58,561 nt of DNA from Candidatus Omnitrophota bacterium (lineage in GTDB: Bacteria > Omnitrophota > Gorgyraeia > Gygaellales > Profunditerraquicolaceae): positions 1 to 58,561 of the forward strand of contig JAKPTF010000068.1 in the NCBI GenBank assembly GCA_029571225.1, in the 5' to 3' direction. Of the stretch, positions 10,499 through 18,289 are shown piece after piece. Numbering within the stretch: position 1 is the first letter of the stretch; every line of letters begins with the position of its first letter. Position numbers and translations under genes: made by a program. Below the pieces are notes generated by a model. That model was given only the letters and a program-made list of their open reading frames with translations, did not search any database and was not told where the DNA came from.

Positions 10499-13119
10499 TA
10501 TGACGTGCTCCCTCTGGCTGTTTCGATCAAAACGAGCAGTTCTTTCATTTCCGGCGATGTGCGAACAGCGCACGCCTCTTCCATTTTCAGGATATCATTG
10601 ACGCCGGCAACAAGCATGTCCATATACCTGCTGTCGGCATTGCGGGCAAAACACATCGCAGCATATTCCTGCATTTTCGCATACGGCATCTGCCTGCCCC
10701 TAATCTGCTTCACAATGCCGGCCCATTCTTTATCAAGATCCCGGATTGAGGATCCGGCAGCCAGTTGTTGTAATCGGCCGATTGCTTGCGCAGATACTGC
10801 TGACTCGATTCCCGTCTGTGTCATCAGCGGCAGCGCGCGGAAATCAATACCGCCGGGCCGCTGGTTATTCTTGGAAGACATGCTCTCAAGCACATTTCTT
10901 AAGAAGTCACCATGGCTTGCATAGAGGTGGTCTAAGATCTCTTCGTTGAACCTGATCCACTTTACCTCTTTAGCATCATCGCCTGCTTTTAATCTAATGG
11001 TCACGGCTTTTTCCGGGGTAAGATGTAGATGTACCGCTGTGGTTTCCATCCAAGCGTTATCAGTATTACGAGGATCGTCAACATACCCTTGATAAACTAA
11101 GATACCGCTATTCATATCTTCTTCTGTAAGGACAACTCCGGTTTCTTCGTTTAGCTCGCGTTTTAGCGTTCCAGACAATTTCTCGCCATAATCTACCATG
11201 CCACCTGGTATGGCCCATTCCCCGGTATCTTTTCGTAAAATAAGCAGCACTTCGAGCTCGCCGGACTCCGGATTATACCGTGTAATTATGGGATCCGCTG
11301 CAAAATTCGGCCCCCAATGCCCGAGCAGCCCACGGCCTTTCATTCCGGTCCTGCCCATCGGATTCAGAGGACGGCCTTCGGGATCAAATTCGACCCTCCC
11401 TTCATAGCTTTTTATACTGTCACGATCGATCTCGCTGGTATCAGGTTTGTCGGCCCAACCGCCGGGTTTTTTGGTTTTATCGTTGTCAAAAACATTCTGA
11501 TGAGTAAATTCCACAGGGTTATAATCAAAAAAATTCGTTATCCACCTAACTAGCTCATCCGGAACAATGGATCGTTTCGGATATGCCGGATGCGGTCCCC
11601 GAGCCTTTACATGAAGCTTGTTCTTATCAAATCCGCGGTCTTTCATTGAATCTGCAATTCCTTGATCAAGGGAAATATCTGTTTGTGTTGTGCTTTTATC
11701 GCCGACCTTCATCAATCCGCCGATTCCCGGAAACATAAGGCTTAAGCTTGGATTTGCCTGCATTTGCAGAAAAGAGCTGTCGGCATACCATAGCGCTACG
11801 AACGTACCGACGAGCGGGCCGACAAGCAGCACAAACAGGACTTGCCGCGGCGTCAGACGTCTGCCGGTCAACAAGCGCAGTGCAGCAAGAGCAAAAAGCG
11901 ACGATCCGATCGTCGCCATGCTGACAGCGGGAATTATTGCCGAGGGATGAGCAAGCACCGTCAGCGTATCCATAAGAATGCCGCCGTCACGAACCGGAGG
12001 CATCATTTGAATGAGCGTACCTCCATCTGCCCGGAATTCAGTCAGCATCTCTACCATGGTGGGACTGATCGTGCCTTCTGCCGCGGCTATGCTAGAAAGA
12101 TCCGGGGTAGAGGCAAAATGAGCCCCGCCGCTGAAGTATGTCCGGATAGCTATGCTATTGCTCATCCGCACTTCTTCGTCTCTTCTATATTCACCCTCAC
12201 TGAAGGACTTCTTATATGCATTGTAATACGTCTCCTTCTTCCACGGTTTTAACGCTGCTAACCCGGTCAGATCCCTGGTATCAATCTGTCCTGCGGCCGA
12301 TGAACTATTGCCGAGGCGCTTCTTAAACCACTGGGCCAGGACAAGCGAATAATATACCTGGCGAAGCTGCGCATACCGTTTTGCGGAATTTACTTCTCTG
12401 GCCAGTTTGGGAAGGATTATGCTGCGGATCAATTCCGATGAATACGCATTGATCTCTTTCAGGCGCGGGTCGTTGAAGTTGAAGAACGGAGAGTCTTTTA
12501 AATAGTCCTGCTCGAGGCGGACGTCCAGCACTGCTTTTAATATATACGCGCCGTTTTTGCTTTCCCTGATGAGGATTTCACCCGGTACAATCCACGGACG
12601 GGTAAGCGCGGGGATTTCCATATCATCAGCGCCGTAAAGCTGTTCTGCTTTCGCATATAATTTCGTCCAGTATTGCCTGCCGTCAGCAGTATCCGGCGAC
12701 GTAAGTTTCGCCATGTCCTTCTTCAACTGCAGATCAGCTTCAAGAAAAATCCTGCCCACATCGGTCTTTTCCACATATGGATCGATTATATCGGTGGGGG
12801 CGTCAGGCCGCAGGTTTACCCAGAACGTGGAATTGGGAAGACGGAGGCCTATTTGGAAATATTTATACAGGTCTGATGCTATTGCCTGGCCACGCGCTGT
12901 GATTTCATGAGGGGAAGCTCCGGGGTCGAGGAACAAAGAGAATTTGCTGCTGGCAGTATCAAAAGAAACAGCTCGCAACTGAACAGGCCTGAATATTTCA
13001 GCAGGAACAAGGCCGGCCAGGTAACCAGGCACAGGAAGCCGATTGGCAACCTGGGCAAAGCCTGATTGCTCAAAGACTAGGCAAAAACAAATAAGAAAAG
13101 CAATGATCTTCCGTGGCAT
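10498..13119 (-). CDS. Exported modular protein carrying a NUDT9/TRPM2-like ADP-ribose hydrolase domain
   Basis: An 873-residue protein with a signal peptide ending near 'FEQSGFAQVA', then the shared N-module to about residue 335. Two hydrophobic segments follow (about 390-415 and 425-446), suggesting a membrane hairpin. Residues of about 503-747 match the NUDT9 family along the whole domain. They contain 'NPMGRTGMKGRGLLG', 'HWGPNFAADPIITR', 'EWAIPGGMVDYGEK', a complete Nudix box (G-x5-E-x7-RELNEETGV) and 'GYVDDPRNTDNAWMET'. NUDT9 hydrolyses ADP-ribose to AMP and ribose 5-phosphate, and the TRPM2 channel uses the same fold as an ADP-ribose sensor. The shared tail starts at 'PGGIDFRALPL' (about 755). 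The gene is the promoter-proximal partner of the giant gene (TAATG overlap). Its placement outside the cytoplasm is inferred from the signal peptide. Confidence 0.88.
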   Translation of the reverse strand: MPRKIIAFLICFCLVFEQSGFAQVANRLPVPGYLAGLVPAEIFRPVQLRAVSFDTASSKFSLFLDPGASPHEITARGQAIASDLYKYFQIGLRLPNSTFWVNLRPDAPTDIIDPYVEKTDVGRIFLEADLQLKKDMAKLTSPDTADGRQYWTKLYAKAEQLYGADDMEIPALTRPWIVPGEILIRESKNGAYILKAVLDVRLEQDYLKDSPFFNFNDPRLKEINAYSSELIRSIILPKLAREVNSAKRYAQLRQVYYSLVLAQWFKKRLGNSSSAAGQIDTRDLTGLAALKPWKKETYYNAYKKSFSEGEYRRDEEVRMSNSIAIRTYFSGGAHFASTPDLSSIAAAEGTISPTMVEMLTEFRADGGTLIQMMPPVRDGGILMDTLTVLAHPSAIIPAVSMATIGSSLFALAALRLLTGRRLTPRQVLFVLLVGPLVGTFVALWYADSSFLQMQANPSLSLMFPGIGGLMKVGDKSTTQTDISLDQGIADSMKDRGFDKNKLHVKARGPHPAYPKRSIVPDELVRWITNFFDYNPVEFTHQNVFDNDKTKKPGGWADKPDTSEIDRDSIKSYEGRVEFDPEGRPLNPMGRTGMKGRGLLGHWGPNFAADPIITRYNPESGELEVLLILRKDTGEWAIPGGMVDYGEKLSGTLKRELNEETGVVLTEEDMNSGILVYQGYVDDPRNTDNAWMETTAVHLHLTPEKAVTIRLKAGDDAKEVKWIRFNEEILDHLYASHGDFLRNVLESMSSKNNQRPGGIDFRALPLMTQTGIESAVSAQAIGRLQQLAAGSSIRDLDKEWAGIVKQIRGRQMPYAKMQEYAAMCFARNADSRYMDMLVAGVNDILKMEEACAVRTSPEMKELLVLIETARGSTS

Positions 13120-13186
13120 TTGTTTTATAAAGTTTTTGCGAAGCGGGTAATAAAAATCCTCTGCGCCTTAAGCAGAGATTTGATGT

Positions 13187-13202
13187 TGGTTTATCAACCT
13201 TA
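13187..13202 (-). promoter_or_regulatory. Copy B of the shared 16-bp near-palindrome
   Basis: TGGTTTATCAACCTTA on the plus strand is identical to copy C and the reverse complement of copy A. It lies 67 bp upstream of the NUDT9-like gene. Read on the minus strand, a TATAGT hexamer directly abuts it (TATAGTAAGG), so it probably overlaps the transcription start. No convincing -35 accompanies that hexamer. The rest of the 13120-13330 spacer holds a small hairpin (CTCTGC/GCAGAG, 13160-13178) and nothing else recognised. Confidence 0.55.
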
Positions 13203-13330
13203 CTATAAGTTTGACAGCTACTTAGCGTGTTTTCAAGGGTATATTGGGGGTCTGGTGAAAGCGTTTTCGGCTATATTGCGCATAACTTATTTATAGACAG
13301 TGTGTTAGGAGCTGCATAAAGGAAATTTGC

Positions 13331-13367
13331 AAAAAAGACCCGGGCTCGTTTATTGAGTCCGGGTCTT
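13331..13367 (-). terminator. Rho-independent terminator downstream of the 875-aa gene
   Basis: On the minus strand AAGACCCGGACTC and GAGCCCGGGTCTT form a 13-bp stem with one G:U pair and a 7-nt loop, followed by a run of six T. It begins 22 bases after the stop codon of the gene at 13390-16017. That gene therefore ends its own transcription unit, separate from the NUDT9-like/giant pair. Confidence 0.85.
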
Positions 13368-13389
13368 GGCTCGAATTGGTGATTTAAAG

Positions 13390-16017
13390 CTATCCTACGC
13401 GCACTGCTTCGATCGTCACCAACAGTTCCTTCATTTCAGGCGACGTCGACACCGCGCATTTTTCTTCAAGCTTCAATATATTCGTAATGCATGTTGCGAT
13501 CTCATTCATACGCCTGCTGTCGTCTTTATTCCGGCTGCACACGGCGATGTATTCTTTCATCTTCGCATACGGCATCTGCTTACCCTTCATCTGCTTCTGG
13601 ATAGCAACCCACTCCCTGTCCAGGTCTTTGATATTGGATTTTTCAGCCAGAAGCTGCAGCTGCTTCATATCGACCTGCGGAGCATTCACGCCCAGGCCGG
13701 GTTGCGTCAACATCGGCACCGCACGGAAATCGATACCGCCGGGTTTTGACTCCTGATTGCCTTCGCCGTCCCGTTGCTCAGCAGCAAGGCGATCGGCCAT
13801 TCGATTGACGATCTGTATTATCGTATCTCTGTCACCTCTCCGAATAGCAGCGAATTCACTATCGGAAATATCCAATTTATATGCTACTTCGGCACACTTG
13901 TCACGGAATGCGTCATGCTGAGAAGATCGCAGAACTGCTATGTTCGTGCTTATATAACCATCCACCAGCTCAACACCCAGCAATCTTCGTATGTTTTCGC
14001 TGGAATTCCCATAATACCCAAACGCCTGATAGATTGTCAATCCTGCTACCTTCCCGCTCCTTGTCAGCGTCTTGAGATATTGGCTCATCTCTCCGAGTAA
14101 TTCACCTAATGTCAGATCCCCGCCGTCCTTGCCCGCGGACATCTTTTCTAATGTTTTCTTTGCTGCATTCTGGATCTGCACCCAGTCCTTATCCTTCTCT
14201 GTCTGAGGCAGCTCATCCCACAGCGTAAACGCGCCGCGCGTGATTCGATTGATGTCCCTGAACGGCTGGCCTGCTTTCCATGTCGCATTCGCAAACCGCA
14301 TTACCAGATTCTTTTCCCGATCACTCAACCTGCCTTCTGCAATATCGATCATGATCTGCCCGATGCTCTGGCCTTGCCGGTTCGGCATTTCTTGCAAGGC
14401 CCCCACCGCTGTTTCCAATGCGTAAAATCCAGCCAGATTCATCGCTATCGCGATATCTTTCTTCGTCGTCCCCGAAGGCGCCGTTACATCCTTCTCCCCG
14501 TATAACGGATACCGCTGATCCGCCGGCTGCGTCTCGTTATACTTGTCATTCAAATATACCGCCATCTCTTCTGCAAACTCTTTATCCCGTAGAAGTTCTT
14601 TTATGACCTCTTTATCGCCGCCGTCCTTCCGTTGTAATTCGGCCAGCATATTTTTCCATTCCCCGATACGGCGTTGCTGAAATGCTTCAGGCCCCGGGCC
14701 TCCTTGATCGGTTCGTTGGACCATTCTTAAAAGCGCCTCCTCTTCAGCAATTACCGCGTTGATCTTTCGGATTAGATCGCCAGACCAGATACGGGCTTGT
14801 AATTGAACAAGCGGCGCCGACCAGCCCATCTCTTTTATACGTTCATTAAGCAACTTTTCAATCTCTTGCCGTCTGTTTTGCGAAATTCCACCGGCAGATT
14901 CTGCTGGGCCGGGTGTTTCTGCGATAATTTTTCCGTCCGGAAGAATATCGTATGTCCGATCGGTAGCAGCAATATTCTGATTGGATGAAATGGTCGTCAC
15001 GGCCCCGGCAGGGACTATTAATTCTGCTCCGCCGGAGAAGTAATTCCGAACAACAATATTCGACCCGATGCGAACTTCCTCTTCCTTATTGTATTCGCCC
15101 TGGCTAAATGACTTCTTGTACGCTTCGTAGTAACTATCCTTTGACCAGGATTTCTGCGATGTCAACCCGGCCAGGTCTTTGCTATCGATCTTTGATGCCA
15201 TCTCTCCCTGCCGGCCCTGCATCTTTGCCTTGAACCACTGCGCAAGCACCACCGAATAATACACCTGCCGCAGCTGCGCATACCGTTTGGCAGAGTTCAC
15301 TTCCCGCACCAACCCCGGCAATATGTCCTTACGGATAAGTTCCGATGAATACGCGTTCATTTCCTTCTGCTTCGGATCTGTGATGTTATAGAACGGCGAG
15401 TCTTTGAGGTAATCCTGCTCAAGCATGACATTGAGCGTGGCTTTGTAGATGTAGGCGCCGGTCGCTGTTTCCTTGATAATAACTTCTCCGGGAACGATCC
15501 ACGGACGGGTCAATGTAGGCACTTCCATGTCTCCCTGGCCGTATAACTGTTCTGCCTTGGCGTATAGTTTAGTCCAGTATTGCCTTCCCTGTGCCGTATC
15601 AGGAGAAGTGGATTTCGCCATATCCTTTTTCAGCTGGAGGTCTGCTGCAAGAAGGATCCTGCCAAGGTCGGTTTTCTCTAAATATGGGTCTATGACGTTT
15701 TGGGGAGAATCCGGCCGCAGGTTCACCCAGAACATGGTGTTGGGAAGGCGAAGGCCGATCTGGAAGTAGTTCCACAGCTCGCCTGCTGTTGCATCGAGCT
15801 GCTTAGTTTTCTCATCGCCCTTATCCAGCATGAGCCGGAAGCTGTCCTGGGTCGGGTTGTAGATGACCGACCGCAGCTGCACAGGGCTGAAGTTGTCTGC
15901 CGGAAGAAGATTCGCAAGATATCCCGGCACCTGCATCTGCCCGGCTACTTGCGCGAATCCTGTTTGTTCAAAAATAAGACAAAAGGAAATAGCAAAAGCA
16001 AAAATTCGCTTAATCAC
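13390..16017 (-). CDS. Exported modular protein with unrecognised helical payload
   Basis: An 875-residue paralogue. It starts at GTG six bases after AAGGAG, a better ribosome site than its sisters have. It has a signal peptide ending near 'FEQTGFAQVA', the shared N-module to about residue 337, a predicted-helical payload (about 370-750) and the common tail from 'PGGIDFRAVPM' (about 760-875). The payload contains 'ITRGAFTLWDELPQTEKDK' (about 580-605), which weakly resembles ryanodine-receptor (RyR) repeat domains. I would not assign it on that alone. DGG tripeptides separate segments ('QRKDGGD', 'AGKDGGD'). It is a single-gene unit with its own promoter-like sequence and terminator. Function unknown. 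Confidence 0.75.
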   Translation of the reverse strand: MIKRIFAFAISFCLIFEQTGFAQVAGQMQVPGYLANLLPADNFSPVQLRSVIYNPTQDSFRLMLDKGDEKTKQLDATAGELWNYFQIGLRLPNTMFWVNLRPDSPQNVIDPYLEKTDLGRILLAADLQLKKDMAKSTSPDTAQGRQYWTKLYAKAEQLYGQGDMEVPTLTRPWIVPGEVIIKETATGAYIYKATLNVMLEQDYLKDSPFYNITDPKQKEMNAYSSELIRKDILPGLVREVNSAKRYAQLRQVYYSVVLAQWFKAKMQGRQGEMASKIDSKDLAGLTSQKSWSKDSYYEAYKKSFSQGEYNKEEEVRIGSNIVVRNYFSGGAELIVPAGAVTTISSNQNIAATDRTYDILPDGKIIAETPGPAESAGGISQNRRQEIEKLLNERIKEMGWSAPLVQLQARIWSGDLIRKINAVIAEEEALLRMVQRTDQGGPGPEAFQQRRIGEWKNMLAELQRKDGGDKEVIKELLRDKEFAEEMAVYLNDKYNETQPADQRYPLYGEKDVTAPSGTTKKDIAIAMNLAGFYALETAVGALQEMPNRQGQSIGQIMIDIAEGRLSDREKNLVMRFANATWKAGQPFRDINRITRGAFTLWDELPQTEKDKDWVQIQNAAKKTLEKMSAGKDGGDLTLGELLGEMSQYLKTLTRSGKVAGLTIYQAFGYYGNSSENIRRLLGVELVDGYISTNIAVLRSSQHDAFRDKCAEVAYKLDISDSEFAAIRRGDRDTIIQIVNRMADRLAAEQRDGEGNQESKPGGIDFRAVPMLTQPGLGVNAPQVDMKQLQLLAEKSNIKDLDREWVAIQKQMKGKQMPYAKMKEYIAVCSRNKDDSRRMNEIATCITNILKLEEKCAVSTSPEMKELLVTIEAVRVG

Positions 16018-16094
16018 CGTGGACTCCTTTTTGAAAAAACTTTTTTTAACCTATACAAATGTGGTTAAAAGAAATCGCACAATCTGTCTGATCG

Positions 16095-16110
16095 TGGTTT
16101 ATCAACCTTA
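16095..16110 (-). promoter_or_regulatory. Copy C of the shared 16-bp near-palindrome
   Basis: TGGTTTATCAACCTTA on the plus strand, 77 bp upstream of the GTG start of the 875-residue gene. On the minus strand it starts five bases after a TATACT -10 hexamer. The predicted first transcribed base therefore falls at the edge of the element. Either a repressor operator at +1 or a 5'-terminal GGUU/AACC hairpin in the mRNA would fit. Confidence 0.6.
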
Positions 16111-16115
16111 GTTAA

Positions 16116-16143
16116 AGTATAATAATGAAATCGGCTGTTTCAA
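16116..16143 (-). promoter_or_regulatory. Candidate sigma70-type promoter for the 875-aa gene
   Basis: On the minus strand, TTGAAA, a 16-bp spacer, then TATACT. It sits directly upstream of copy C of the shared element. The remaining spacer (16144-16326) is AT-rich. It contains another TTGACA on the minus strand without a matching -10, and no gene that I can support. Confidence 0.5.
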
Positions 16144-16326
16144 GACCAAATGGGCTATTTTTTGAAAGCGTTGTCAAAACGCAACTTACGGCATGTTGTT
16201 TCTTTGTAAGTGGTTATAATGGATTTACTTTAAGGCGAGCGTAAAAACGCGGGGAATGTTGCCAAAGGGCTTGAAAATGAAAAATCCTTAAATAATTGTT
16301 GCTGATTTTTTTTCAAAATGCGTTTT

Positions 16327-17475
16327 TTAATGAATGCCCGAAAAAGCGCCCAATGGTATCGCTGTTACGTTATGGGCTAAAGGATAGGACTCTTTTCCGG
16401 GATAAATAATCCAAAGATGTTTTAAAGAAAGCTCTTTTAATGCTGACCGCATTGACGGCGTAAGGGACGGCGCCTGCGCATACTTTACTTCAATGCCGTA
16501 AAGCCCGCCTTTTCTGGTAAATAACATGTCTATCTCCGCGGATGCGTGGACGCCCCAAAAGAAAACTTCTTCTTCCTTGAGGCGTAGCGATGTAATCGCC
16601 TGCTCTAAAGCAAAGCCCTCCCAAGAGGCGCCGAGTTTCGGGTGCGATAGCACATCTTTCTTGCTCTCCAGAGAAAGCAATGCATGCAACAGGCCGGAAT
16701 CGCGGAAATATAATTTGGGCCGTTTGATGAGCCTTTTCTTGGTGTTATAAAACCATGGCCTCATTTGCCTGATCATGAATGTTCCGGACAGCAGATCAAG
16801 GTATCGTTGCGCCGTATGGTCCGACACTTCAAGGCTTTTGCCTATCTCAGAAGCGTTGAAAACCTGCCCGTGATAATGGGCGAGCATGGTCCAGAACCGC
16901 CGCAAGGAACGCGCCGGGATATTAATACCGAGCTGGGGTATATCCCGCTCAAGAAATGTCGCAATGAAATCCTGGCGCCATTGATACGACGCGCTTTCGC
17001 TGGGAGCCAAAAACGACCGCGGAAACATCCCGCGTATCCACAACCGCTCTGCCTTTGCATGGCCGACAAGCCCAAGAGAAAATCCGCCCAACTCGAAATA
17101 ACTGATCCTTCCTGCCAGGGATTCTGACGACTGCCGGATAAGGTCTCGCGACGCGCTGCCCAGGATTAAATATTTTGCTTTTGATGAACGATCCGCAAGG
17201 ACCCGAAGAACAGGAAATAAAGCCGGTAACCGCTGTATCTCGTCTATGATAACCAATCCTTTGCAATCTTCGAGCGCCAGCAAAGGATCACCGAGTCGTC
17301 CAATATCCTGCGGGTTTTCCATATCGAAAAAGGTGGCGCTGGATGGCCATTGGCCGGCAAGCTGGTGGGAAAGCGTGGTTTTGCCGCATTGGCGCGGCCC
17401 CAAAATAGCGACTACAGGGTTACGCTTCAACAGGACAAGCAACGATTTGATTTCTTCGGTCCTTGGGATGATCAT
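16327..17475 (-). CDS. AAA family ATPase with C-terminal DUF4143
   Basis: A 382-residue protein with Walker A 'GPRQCGKTT' (about 26-34), Walker B 'GLVIIDEIQ' (about 74-82), an AAA_14-type core, and a C-terminal DUF4143 region with restriction-endonuclease-like residues ('EIDMLF', 'GIEVKY'). This family is common in bacteria and archaea as single, often strain-variable genes. Its molecular role is not settled; toxin-antitoxin or nucleic-acid functions have been suggested. The predicted transcription start coincides with the ATG, so the mRNA is probably leaderless. It separates the accessory modular genes from the conserved origin block. Confidence 0.85.
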   Translation of the reverse strand: MIIPRTEEIKSLLVLLKRNPVVAILGPRQCGKTTLSHQLAGQWPSSATFFDMENPQDIGRLGDPLLALEDCKGLVIIDEIQRLPALFPVLRVLADRSSKAKYLILGSASRDLIRQSSESLAGRISYFELGGFSLGLVGHAKAERLWIRGMFPRSFLAPSESASYQWRQDFIATFLERDIPQLGINIPARSLRRFWTMLAHYHGQVFNASEIGKSLEVSDHTAQRYLDLLSGTFMIRQMRPWFYNTKKRLIKRPKLYFRDSGLLHALLSLESKKDVLSHPKLGASWEGFALEQAITSLRLKEEEVFFWGVHASAEIDMLFTRKGGLYGIEVKYAQAPSLTPSMRSALKELSLKHLWIIYPGKESYPLAHNVTAIPLGAFSGIH

Positions 17476-17481
17476 AGGAAT

Positions 17482-17520
17482 AGCATACCATGAAAATTCG
17501 ACATGTCAAGTCGAAATTTC
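17482..17520 (-). promoter_or_regulatory. Leaderless promoter overlapped by an inverted repeat
   Basis: On the minus strand TTGACA (plus 17504-17509), a 16-bp spacer, then TATGCT (17482-17487). The -10 ends seven bases before the ATG of the DUF4143 ATPase. GAAAATTCGAC (17492-17502) and GTCGAAATTTC (17510-17520) form an inverted repeat with 10 of 11 matches. It covers the spacer and the -35, as an operator would. Autoregulation is inference. Confidence 0.55.
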
Positions 17521-17530
17521 AAGGTATGTT

Positions 17531-18184
17531 TTATACGATAACAGCGAATTCGCCGCGGGGACGGGATGCGGAAAAACGGCTGGCTAACTCGGCTGCGGGC
17601 GCACGTAGGATTTCTTCGAATTTCTTGGTAAGTTCTCGGGCCACACACACTTGTTTGTCTGGCCAAACAGCGCTTACGTCTTCCAGGGTTTCAACGATCC
17701 GATGGCATGATTCGTAGAAAATGATCGTGTAATCGAGCTTTGATAATTCATTCAAGCGGTTGCGCCGGGAAATCGGCTTGTTGGGCAGGAATCCTTCGAA
17801 AATAAATTTATGCGCCGGCTTGCCGGACAAGACGAGCGCCTGGATGAACGCTGTGGGCCCGGGAATAAAGGTCATTGGGATATTGTTTTCGATCGCAAGG
17901 TTGATCAGGTTATATCCCGGATCGAGAATTCCCGGCGTTCCGGCATCAGACACAAGTGCGACATCTTTGCCGTCCTTGAGCATCTTGATCAGAACATCCG
18001 CTTTCGTAATCCGGTTATGCTGGTAAAAACTCGTTGTCGGGGTCTTGATGTCATAGTGGGTAAGCAGGATCTTCGTATGGCGGGTATCTTCGCAGGCGAT
18101 CATGTCAACAGCCTTGAGCGTCTCGATCGCACGAAGCGTTATGTCCTTCAGGTTTCCTATGGGCGTGGCAACAATGTATAACAT
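17531..18184 (-). CDS. rsmI: 16S rRNA (cytidine-1402 2'-O)-methyltransferase
   Basis: A 217-residue member of the tetrapyrrole-methylase-fold family. 'LYIVATPIGNLKDIT' at the N-terminus, 'CEDTRHTKILL', 'VALVSDAGTPGILDPG' and 'IPGPTAFIQALVLSG' are RsmI signatures that build the SAM pocket. RsmI 2'-O-methylates C1402 of 16S rRNA in the decoding centre. The protein is about 70 residues shorter than E. coli RsmI (286) and lacks the C-terminal helical extension. It lies downstream of glmS, separated by a 96-nt perfect hairpin. No clear Shine-Dalgarno precedes the ATG. Confidence 0.93.
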   Translation of the reverse strand: MLYIVATPIGNLKDITLRAIETLKAVDMIACEDTRHTKILLTHYDIKTPTTSFYQHNRITKADVLIKMLKDGKDVALVSDAGTPGILDPGYNLINLAIENNIPMTFIPGPTAFIQALVLSGKPAHKFIFEGFLPNKPISRRNRLNELSKLDYTIIFYESCHRIVETLEDVSAVWPDKQVCVARELTKKFEEILRAPAAELASRFSASRPRGEFAVIV

Positions 18185-18193
18185 TTTGACCGG

Positions 18194-18289
18194 TTAAAGG
18201 CTGCTGGGTATGTGTCTCCCAGCTCGAACAGTCCTCGGCCTTTCAGGCCTGCGGAACTCGCTGGGAGACACATACCCAGCAGCCTTTAA
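18194..18289. repeat. Perfect 30-bp inverted repeat between glmS and rsmI
   Basis: TTAAAGGCTGCTGGGTATGT... (18194-18223) is the exact reverse complement of 18260-18289, with a 36-nt spacer that itself contains GGCCT-TTC-AGGCC. The right arm abuts the glmS stop codon and the left arm ends nine bases before the rsmI ATG. It is far longer than a normal intrinsic terminator and lacks a U-tract on either strand. It could terminate or stabilise the glmS mRNA, or be a miniature palindromic element. Confidence 0.85.

Noticed and set aside
10499-10573. Upstream start of the giant gene giving 3,119 residues
   Set aside because: The extra 25 polar residues would bury the signal peptide and overlap the upstream gene; all paralogues begin directly with the signal peptide.
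16144-16326. Plus-strand promoter (GTTATAATGG) in the spacer above the 875-residue gene
   Set aside because: There is no plus-strand gene downstream and no matching -35; treated as chance in AT-rich sequence.
1-16326. Mobile element or prophage carrying the modular genes
   Set aside because: No transposase, integrase, terminal repeats or attachment site were found; tandem duplication alone explains the paralogues.
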